Part shown: positions 58,063 through 64,000 of the stretch, piece by piece
How the letters are laid out: each line of letters opens with the position of its first letter
Position numbering within the stretch: the stretch's first letter is position 1
DNA from: Bacillota bacterium
GTDB lineage: Bacteria > Bacillota > Clostridia > Christensenellales > SZUA-584
Length of the DNA stretch: 64,000 bases
Direction: 5' to 3'
NCBI GenBank assembly: GCA_023460085.1
Contig: JAEWRI010000001.1
Location: forward strand, 62,001 to 126,000
The notes under the pieces: generated by a model
What the model saw: only the letters and a program-made list of their open reading frames with translations
What the model was told of the DNA's origin: nothing
Database searches by the model: none
Program-made: the position numbers and the translations under genes

Positions 58063-58692
58063 ATGGACAAGCCGGAATACGACGCACTCATCAAAACGCT
58101 ATACTTCCCCAAGAAGCCGCAGGTGATACCCGTGCCGCCGCTGCGATACGCGATGACGGACGGCAAGGGCGACCCCAACACCAGCGAGGAATTCCAGAAC
58201 GCCGTGGGCGCGCTCTACGCCGTATCGTACGGCATCAAGATGCTGCCGAAGAAGAATGCCGCGCCGCAAGGGTATTTCGAATACAAGGTGAACGCGCTGG
58301 AGGGGCTGTGGACGATGCCGGAGGGCGTGGAATTCGACGCGTCCCGCAAGGACAGCCTCGTCTGGACGCTGATGATACTGCAGCCGCCTTTCGCGACGGA
58401 GGCCGTGTTCGAGGAGGTGCGCGCGCAGGCCATGAAGAAGAAAGCGGACAACCCCGCCATCGGCAAGGTGCGCTTCGAGACGCTGGACGAGGGGCTGTGC
58501 TGTCAGGCGTTGCACGTCGGCCCGTTCGACGACGAGCCCGCCACGTTCGCACAGATGGAGCGGTTTGCCGCGGAGAACGGGTATCGCCGCCTCAGCAAAG
58601 ACCACCACGAAATCTACATGTCGGACTTCCGCCGCGTCGCGCCGGAGAAGTGCAAGACAGTGCTGCGATTCCGGGTAGAGAAAGCAGAGTAA
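58063..58692 (+). CDS. GyrI-like small-molecule-binding protein, copy 2
   Basis: 209 residues and a clear tandem duplicate of copy 1: PPLRYAMTDGKGDPNTSEEFQ, LVWTLMILQPPFATEAVF and DEGLCCQALHVGPFDDEPATFAQME. The order of all motifs is the same. It ends the operon before a terminator. Confidence 0.92.
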   Translation: MDKPEYDALIKTLYFPKKPQVIPVPPLRYAMTDGKGDPNTSEEFQNAVGALYAVSYGIKMLPKKNAAPQGYFEYKVNALEGLWTMPEGVEFDASRKDSLVWTLMILQPPFATEAVFEEVRAQAMKKKADNPAIGKVRFETLDEGLCCQALHVGPFDDEPATFAQMERFAAENGYRRLSKDHHEIYMSDFRRVAPEKCKTVLRFRVEKAE

Positions 58693-58705
58693 TATTGTCG
58701 AACAG

Positions 58706-58731
58706 AAAGGTCCGCGCGTCGGGCCTTTTTT
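58706..58731 (+). terminator. Terminator after the GyrI-like genes
   Basis: AAAGGTCC and GGGCCTTT around GCGCGTC (one G-U pair), then six Ts in total. Confidence 0.85.
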
Positions 58732-58776
58732 GATGCTGGCGGTAAAACAATTGAAGCCTTAATGGAATGTCGCGCT

Positions 58777-59878
58777 GGCGCAAACCGCCGCGTTGCTCGG
58801 CGCATATCGGAATCCGCGCCCTACGAATACACGATACGCCGATACTTCGCTTGGCGGTTCATAACCCATCGTATCCGTAGGGGACGGCATCCCTGACGTC
58901 CCAGTTGACGTAACGGTGACATCCGGCGTCAGGGTAAACCACCGCGTCGTTCGGCGCGTATCGGAATCCCGCGCCCTACGGCATAGCGAAGTCTCCGCAA
59001 ACAATAGGCTATAACCCATCGTATCCGTAGGGGACGGCATCCCTGACGTCCCGGCTGAGGTTACGGTGTTATCTGGCGTCAGGGTAAACCGTAGCGCTCC
59101 ATCGGCGCGTATCGGAATCCGCGCCCTACGAATCACGATACGTCGATACTTCGCTTGGCGGTTCATAACCCATCGTATCCGTAGGGGACGGCATCCCTGA
59201 CGTCCCGGCTGAGGTTACGGTGACACCCGGCGGCAGGGTAAACCGCCGCGTCGTTCGGCGCGTATCGGAATCCCGCGCCCTACGAATACACGATAAGCCG
59301 ATACATCGCTCAGCGTTTATAACCCATAATTCTCGCAGGGGACGGCATCCCTGACATCCCGGCTGGGGTTACGATGACATCCGGCGTCAGGGTAAACCGC
59401 CGCGTCGTTCGGCGCGTATCGGAATCCGCGCCCTACGAATACACGATACGTCGATACTTCGCTTGGCGGTTCATAACCCATCATTCTCGTAGGGGACGGC
59501 ATCCCTGATGTCCCGGCTGAGGTTACGGTGACATCCGGCGTCAGGGTAAACCGTTGCGCTCCATCGACGCGTATCGGAATGCGCGCCCTACGGACACACG
59601 ATAAGCCGATACATCGCTCAGCGTTTATAACCCATCGTATCCGTAGGGGACGGCATCCCTGACGTCCCGGCTGACTTAACGGTGACATCCGGCGTCAGGG
59701 TAAACCACCGCGTTGTTCTACGCGTATCGGAATGCGCGCCCTACGAATACACGATACGCCGATACATCGTCAGCGTTCATAACCCATCGTATCCGTAGGG
59801 GACGGCATCCCTGACGTCCCGGCTGGGGTTACGATGACATCCGGCGTCAGGGTAAACCACCGCGTCGTTCGGCGCATG
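58777..59878. repeat. Seven-copy tandem repeat array, period about 154 bp
   Basis: The anchor GTAGGGGACGGCATCC recurs at 58877, 59027, 59181, 59335 (variant GCAGGGG), 59489, 59643 and 59795. Steps are 150, 154, 154, 154, 154 and 152 bp. Each unit also holds the segment ending GCGCCCTACG, in inverted relation to CGTAGGGG, so a unit is two head-to-head GTAGGG-type elements. A period of 154 is not a multiple of three and minus-strand frames stop from unit to unit, so it is not a protein. GTAGGG-type dispersed repeats occur in gut clostridia. The region 58732-60029 holds nothing else recognised except one hairpin. Confidence 0.88.
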
Positions 59879-59953
59879 CAGGCACCCATAGGGAACTTCG
59901 TCCGCGCCCTGCGGTGTCTGCATGGTGAGGCACCCTGTTCCCGGCATACAGAA

Positions 59954-59976
59954 GCGCCCTGTGATGTACAGGGCGC
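59954..59976. terminator. Perfect 9-bp hairpin beyond the small Pro/Trp-rich gene
   Basis: GCGCCCTGT (59954-59962), loop GATGT, ACAGGGCGC (59968-59976). It lies 53 bp past the stop of the leftward gene; the T-tract on that strand is poor. Confidence 0.5.
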
Positions 59977-60029
59977 GGAATGCAGTCCGTATACAGTTTA
60001 GTTCCATACCCGCGAAAACCGGCACACGC

Positions 60030-60272
60030 TCAGTCGTCGAAGTCATCGCTGCCCCACCACGGGCGGCCGGGGCCGCTTCGCCCGTACCCATCGTACGGAC
60101 TCATGTTGCGCGGGCAGATGGCGCCGGGCGGACACCAGCCGCCGGGACGCCACGGACCGGGACCCCACTGACCGGGGCGCCACGGGCCGGGACCCCACTG
60201 ATCGGGACGCCACGGTCCGGGACCCCACTGGCCCCATCCGCCGGGTCCCCACTGACCAAAACCATCAGGCAA
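60030..60272 (-). CDS. Pro/Trp/Gly-rich repeat small protein
   Basis: 80 residues. The first ~45 are tandem copies of a ten-residue unit QWGPGPWRPG with small changes. WCPPGAICPRNM (two Cys) and an acidic Asp tail follow. The TTG start at 60270-60272 is well supported by GGAGGTGA six to seven bases upstream. No family is known to me; composition suggests a spore or surface structural protein. It lies 56 bp after aroQ. Confidence 0.65.
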   Translation of the reverse strand: MPDGFGQWGPGGWGQWGPGPWRPDQWGPGPWRPGQWGPGPWRPGGWCPPGAICPRNMSPYDGYGRSGPGRPWWGSDDFDD

Positions 60273-60328
60273 TTCGAATCACCTCCTGTTACAGCATATG
60301 CGCAGGAGGGTGATACTGTCCGCGAAGT

Positions 60329-60763
60329 TCACCCCTTCAGCCGTTCCATCAGCGCAAGCAGCGCGAGCTCGTAGCTGTAAAACCCGAAGCCCGCAATCTG
60401 GCCGACGCAGCCGGGGGCCGTCACGGACTTGTGGCGGAATTCCTCGCGGCTGGCGATGTGGGAAAGATGCACCTCCACCGCCGGAACGGACACGGCCTTC
60501 AGCGCGTCCAGTATGGCGACGCTGTAGTGCGTGTACGCCGCGGGGTTGATGACGATGCCGTCGTACTGCCCTTGTGCGGACTGGATTTTGCCCACGATCT
60601 CGCCCTCGATGTTGGACTGGTACGCGTCCACCGTCACGCCGTGCGCCTGCGCGAACGCTTCCAGCCGTTTCAGCAGCGCGGCGTAATCCTGTTTGCCGTA
60701 GATATCCGGCTCGCGCGAGCCGAGCATATTGATGTTGGGGCCGTTGATTACCAGCAGTTTCAT
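60329..60763 (-). CDS. aroQ: Type II 3-dehydroquinate dehydratase
   Basis: 144 residues. It converts 3-dehydroquinate to 3-dehydroshikimate in the shikimate pathway. Signature INGPNINMLGSREPDIYG at the start, QSNIEGEIV, INPAAYTHYS and EVHLSHIASREEFRHKSV with the active-site His. It overlaps aroEK by 4 bp (ATGA) and is last in the aromatic operon. Confidence 0.96.
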   Translation of the reverse strand: MKLLVINGPNINMLGSREPDIYGKQDYAALLKRLEAFAQAHGVTVDAYQSNIEGEIVGKIQSAQGQYDGIVINPAAYTHYSVAILDALKAVSVPAVEVHLSHIASREEFRHKSVTAPGCVGQIAGFGFYSYELALLALMERLKG

Positions 60764-62055
60764 GGGCGGTATTCCTCCAGCGCTTTGATGATGGCGTCCA
60801 CGCAGTGCGCAACGTCCTTGTCGTTTTTCACGATGATGTCCGCGCTGCCCTCGTAGAGCGCGCGGCGCTTTTCGTACAGCCCGACGAGCGCTTCCCGCCC
60901 GCCCGCCAGCAGAGGCCGGTGCGCCGTCTCGGTATCGCGCAGCAGCAGTTCCAGCGGCCTGTCCACGTAGACGATGATGCCGCTGGCCTTGAGCGCACGC
61001 ATTGCCGCCGCCGTCTGCACGATGCCGCCGCCTGTGGCGATGACGGCGTTGGCGCGCCGCGCGGTGTACTGCGCGGCCTCCCGCTCCATCTCCCGGAACG
61101 CGGCCTCGCCCTGTACCGCGAAAATGTCCGCGATGACGCCATGCTCCGCTTCCACCCGCGCGTCGGTATCGAGAAACCCCATGCCGAGCTTCTCCGCCAG
61201 CCGCCGCCCGACGGCGGATTTGCCGCTGCCCGGCATGCCCGTAAGCACGATATTGGTGCGCATCCCGGCGCGCACGGTTTCCAGCACAGCCTCACACGCC
61301 GCGTCGCCGAAGGGGATGCCCGTCCAGAGCTGCTCCGCCCGCAGCGCCTGCGCCACGAGCATCGGCAGCCCTTCCGCGCAGCGGATGCCCCGCGCCGCGG
61401 CGCGCTGCACCAGCCGCGTTTCGGGCGGGTTGTAGACGATGTCCGCCACCGCGCCGCACCGCGCAAGCACATCCGGCGTCACCGGGCAGCCGTCGATATC
61501 CGGAACCATGCCCGCGGGCGTGGTGTTGACGAGCACGCCGATGCTTTGCAGCCCGTCCAGCGCGTCGTAGCCCACGGCGTCCAGCGCCGGGTCGGCGTCT
61601 TGCGGGTTCCGGCTGAGCACCGTGACGCGCGCGCCGCCGTCCTTCGCCAGCGCCGCCGCGCACCGCGCCGCGCCGCCGCTGCCCAGTATCACGACGGACT
61701 GGCCCGCCAGCGAAATGCCCGCGCGCTTCAGCATCCAGCCCAGCCCGAAGTAGTCGGTGTTGTGCCCCGTCCTGCGGGTGCCCTCAAAGCGCACCGTGTT
61801 GACCGCGCCGATGGCCTCTGCCTCGGGCGAGATTTCGTCCAGCAGCGGCATGACGGCCTTCTTGTGCGGCATGGTCACGTTGACGCCCGCGTACCCTTCG
61901 GATTGCAGCTTCGCCAGCAGCGCTTCCAGCCCGTGCGCGTCCGTTTCGTGCAGCGTGTAGCGGATGTCCTGCCCGACCAGGCGCCCGTATGCCTCGTGAA
62001 TCTGCGGCGAGAAGCTGTGCCCCAGCCTGCCGCCAATCAATCCGGCCCGCATCAT
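60760..62055 (-). CDS. Fused shikimate dehydrogenase and shikimate kinase (AroE-AroK)
   Basis: 431 residues. Residues ~1-262 are AroE: GLIGGRLGHSFSPQIH, NVTMPHKK with the catalytic Lys, NTDYFG and NADPH loop GSGGAARC. Residues ~268-431 are AroK: P-loop GMPGSGKSAVG, DTDARVE, GGGIV and RPLL. The fusion carries out two consecutive steps, 3-dehydroshikimate to shikimate to shikimate-3-phosphate. It lies 9 bp after pheA. Confidence 0.95.
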   Translation of the reverse strand: MMRAGLIGGRLGHSFSPQIHEAYGRLVGQDIRYTLHETDAHGLEALLAKLQSEGYAGVNVTMPHKKAVMPLLDEISPEAEAIGAVNTVRFEGTRRTGHNTDYFGLGWMLKRAGISLAGQSVVILGSGGAARCAAALAKDGGARVTVLSRNPQDADPALDAVGYDALDGLQSIGVLVNTTPAGMVPDIDGCPVTPDVLARCGAVADIVYNPPETRLVQRAAARGIRCAEGLPMLVAQALRAEQLWTGIPFGDAACEAVLETVRAGMRTNIVLTGMPGSGKSAVGRRLAEKLGMGFLDTDARVEAEHGVIADIFAVQGEAAFREMEREAAQYTARRANAVIATGGGIVQTAAAMRALKASGIIVYVDRPLELLLRDTETAHRPLLAGGREALVGLYEKRRALYEGSADIIVKNDKDVAHCVDAIIKALEEYRP

Positions 62056-62064
62056 GCAGGTCCC

Positions 62065-63183
62065 CTACACCGTCCGGCGCGGGTACGAGCCCAGCCAGAC
62101 CAGCTCCGCCGCGGCGCGCCTTGCGGTTTGCAGCACGCGCGCGATGCGCTCCTCCTCCACGCTGCCCTCGAAATCCAGGTGGAAAAGGTACTCGAAGGGG
62201 CATTCCCGCAGCGGGCGCGATTCCAGCTTCAGCACGTTGACGCCCGCGTCGGAGAAGATGCGCAGCACGTCGCACAGCGAACCGGGACGGTGCTCCACCT
62301 TGAATATGACGCTCGTCTTGTCGCACGCCGGGGTGAGGCGCGGCTGACGCTCAATGATGACGAAGCGCGTGCGGTTGCCGCTGCTGTTCTGTATGCCCTC
62401 CTCCAGCACGGCGAGGCCGTACAGTGACGCCGCCCGCGCCGACGCGATGCACGCGACGGTTATATCGCCCAGCTCGGCCACCTTCATGGCGGCCTGCGAG
62501 GTGCTGAGCGCCGGGATGGCGCGCATGCCGGGGTGCGCCGCAAGGTAGCGGCTGCACTGCTGTATGGGCTCCGGGTGCGTATAGACCTCGCGGATGTCCT
62601 CCGCGGCAGCGCCCGGTATGCCGAGAAGGCTCTGCGTCACCGAAAGCAGCTGCTCCGCGACGATGTAGAAGCCGTACCGCGCCAGCAGATCCGCCACCGC
62701 CGTAATCGCGCCGGTGTCGGTGTTCTCCGCGGGCAGTATCGCGCGGGAGATTTCCCCCTCGCGCAGCGCGACGAAGATCGCCTCGAACGTGTCGTAGCCG
62801 CGCAGCCCTTCCCCGCCGAACGCGTCCAGCGCCGCGATGTGCGAGAACGAGCCGGGCAAGCCGAGAAAGCCCGTATCTCCGCCCTCGGCCTTTGCCGCGG
62901 GCGCGGGCGCGATGCGCTCGTGCTGGCGCTGCTTGCTGATGTCCATCAGCGCGCGGTAGAAGCGCCGCAGCGCCTCCGCGTTGGCCGGGTCCGCAAGGCG
63001 GGCCTGCGCACGCGCGATCACCGCGTCCTCCCGCGCCGCGTCGAACACCGGCATGTCGTGGCGCTCCTTGACGCGCGCCACCTCCGACGACACCGCCATG
63101 CGTGCCTCGAACAGCGGCACCAGCTGCCCATCTATCTCGTCGATACGCGCCCGCAGCGGCGCCAACTCCTCCGTATACCCCAT
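62065..63183 (-). CDS. pheA: Chorismate mutase / prephenate dehydratase (P-protein)
   Basis: 372 residues. The N-terminal AroQ-type chorismate mutase (LRARIDEIDGQLVPLFEARMAVSSEVARVK) is followed by prephenate dehydratase (~103-280; GLPGSFSHIAALDAF, LPAENTDTGAI, GNRTRFVII) and an ACT domain (~293-370) with the phenylalanine-sensing ESRP motif. It directs chorismate to phenylpyruvate, with feedback by phenylalanine. ATG at 63183 shares one base with the aroC stop (TGATG). Confidence 0.95.
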   Translation of the reverse strand: MGYTEELAPLRARIDEIDGQLVPLFEARMAVSSEVARVKERHDMPVFDAAREDAVIARAQARLADPANAEALRRFYRALMDISKQRQHERIAPAPAAKAEGGDTGFLGLPGSFSHIAALDAFGGEGLRGYDTFEAIFVALREGEISRAILPAENTDTGAITAVADLLARYGFYIVAEQLLSVTQSLLGIPGAAAEDIREVYTHPEPIQQCSRYLAAHPGMRAIPALSTSQAAMKVAELGDITVACIASARAASLYGLAVLEEGIQNSSGNRTRFVIIERQPRLTPACDKTSVIFKVEHRPGSLCDVLRIFSDAGVNVLKLESRPLRECPFEYLFHLDFEGSVEEERIARVLQTARRAAAELVWLGSYPRRTV

Positions 63184-64000
63184 CACATATTCCTTTCCAG
63201 CATGCAGTCCAGCAGCGCGATGCACGCCGCCGCTTCGATGGCCGCCGCCGCGCGCGGTACGATGCAGGCGTCGTGCCTGCCCTTTACCGCGATGGTTTCC
63301 GGCTCCAGCGTTTGCAGATTCACCGTCTGCTGCGGCATGGAGATGGACGCGGTGGGCTTGACCGCGGCCTCGAACACGACCGGCATGCCGGTGGTGATGC
63401 CGCCGATGACGCCGCCGTTGTGGTTGGTCGTCGTGACGACGCGCCCGTCCCGCACAGCATAGGCATCGTTGGCCTCGCTGCCGCGCAGCCCCGCGAAGCC
63501 GAAGCCCTCGCCGAAGGAGATGGCCTTGACGGCGGGCACCACGAACAGCAGAGACGCCAGCGCGCTCTCCACGGTATCCATCATGGGGCTGCCCACGCCC
63601 GCCGGAACGCCGCACAGCGCGCACTCCACCACGCCGCCCACCGAGTCGCCGCAGGAGGCCGCGTCCACGACGGCCTGCTCCATGGCTTCGCGCCTCGTTT
63701 CGTCTACAAGCGGCAGCCGCTGCGCCGCGAGACGCTCCGCCAGTTCTCGCGGGATGTCAGCCTTGTCAAACGGCATATCCTCCACGCCCGCGATGCGGCG
63801 CACGTGCGTCGCCGCATAAACGCCGCGCGCCTCCAGCAGCTGCGCCGCCACGGCGCCCGCGAACACGAGCGGCGCGGTGAGCCTGCCGGAGAAATGCCCG
63901 CCGCCGCGCGGGTCGTTACAGCCGCCGTAGCGCACGAAGCCGGTGTAGTCCGCGTGACCCGGACGATTGGGGCGCTCCGCGTAGTCCTCCGAGTGCTGCT
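63183..64000 (-). CDS. aroC: Chorismate synthase (C-terminal part, cut by window edge)
   Basis: About 272 visible residues. The frame is open to the window edge with RPNRPGHADYTGFVRYGGCNDPRGGGHFSGR, the conserved FMN and substrate region, and later NHNGGVIGGITTGMPV. It converts EPSP to chorismate using reduced FMN. An internal Met at 63935 is not the true start because the conserved part continues upstream of it. It feeds pheA next in the operon. Confidence 0.96.
   Translation of the reverse strand, partial: QHSEDYAERPNRPGHADYTGFVRYGGCNDPRGGGHFSGRLTAPLVFAGAVAAQLLEARGVYAATHVRRIAGVEDMPFDKADIPRELAERLAAQRLPLVDETRREAMEQAVVDAASCGDSVGGVVECALCGVPAGVGSPMMDTVESALASLLFVVPAVKAISFGEGFGFAGLRGSEANDAYAVRDGRVVTTTNHNGGVIGGITTGMPVVFEAAVKPTASISMPQQTVNLQTLEPETIAVKGRHDACIVPRAAAAIEAAACIALLDCMLERNM

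Noticed and set aside
58777..59878. CRISPR array
   Set aside because: Units are about 154 bp and similar throughout, without short constant repeats and unique spacers; no cas genes.
58759..60091. Minus-strand frames through the tandem array, encoding repeated FTLTPDVTVTSAGTSGMPSP-like peptides
   Set aside because: The repeat period (about 154 bp) is not a multiple of three, frames stop and restart between units, and no ribosome sites are present.
60805..62427. 540-codon plus-strand frame opposite aroEK and pheA
   Set aside because: The other strand encodes two enzymes with full catalytic motifs; this frame is Arg/His/Ala-rich antisense sequence.
63183..63935. Complete 250-residue chorismate synthase starting at 63935
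   Set aside because: The frame stays open to the window edge with conserved chorismate synthase sequence upstream of that Met, so the gene is truncated by the window.

Overview
The window reads as chromosomal DNA of a strictly anaerobic, spore-forming member of the Clostridia (Bacillota) with an unusually GC-rich genome. The evidence is a trimeric HydABC [FeFe] hydrogenase with a HydS-type sensor hydrogenase, Rex repressors, CotF-like spore coat proteins, a YIEGIA-type sporulation protein, PadR-HAAS-DUF4097 and VTC-DUF4956-Cthe_2159 cassettes, and strong purine-rich ribosome binding sites. A plant-fibre-degrading gut or fermenter organism fits, but the genus cannot be named from this sequence. 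No rRNA, tRNA, CRISPR array, insertion sequence or phage was found.

Layout. 1-12.5 kb: a glycan locus. A LacI regulator, an Opp/Dpp-type ABC importer and a GH3 glycosidase run leftward; a GH2 beta-mannosidase and a MATE exporter run rightward. 12.5-15 kb: an AraC regulator, a Cys-rich membrane protein and an MFS transporter. 15-26.6 kb: a redox/hydrogen island with rex1-lysR, a candidate small RNA, then adh-rex2-ferredoxin-hydS-PP2C-hydC-hydB-hydA-ferredoxin. 26.6-31.5 kb: a YIEGIA pair and a three-subunit molybdenum hydroxylase. 31.5-44.9 kb: mixed regulators, RmuC, a Gly/Cys-rich protein, an HtrA protease, the PadR cassette, lipid and glycan enzymes, a DUF4145 protein and a second MATE exporter. 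44.9-48.5 kb: Cthe_2159-like lipoprotein, a 38-residue membrane peptide, DUF4956 and VTC. 48.5-55.8 kb: radical SAM, hydrolase and a leftward operon recX-birA-P1 peptidase-acpS-(ProC-like)-nnr. 55.8-58.7 kb: coat proteins, membrane protein, zinc ribbon and two GyrI-like genes. 58.8-59.9 kb: a seven-copy tandem array of about 154 bp. 60-64 kb: a Pro/Trp/Gly-rich small protein and the aromatic amino acid operon aroC-pheA-aroEK-aroQ.

How the parts work together. The left locus should import and hydrolyse beta-linked oligosaccharides. The resulting reducing power is disposed of by the redox island, where an iron alcohol dehydrogenase and an electron-bifurcating hydrogenase regenerate NAD+. Two divergent Rex paralogues probably sense NADH/NAD+, and HydS with its phosphatase probably senses hydrogen.

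The most unusual signal is a repeated operator, ATATCGATAT-N4-ATATCGATAT. It lies on the rex1 promoter, on a promoter for a terminated ~140-nt transcript, and on the adh promoter. Its inner halves (TCGATAT-N4-ATATCGA) have the geometry of the classical clostridial Rex site (TTGTTAA-N4-TTAACAA). Both Rex copies carry the same change in the DNA-binding wing, which suggests a re-targeted Rex regulon.
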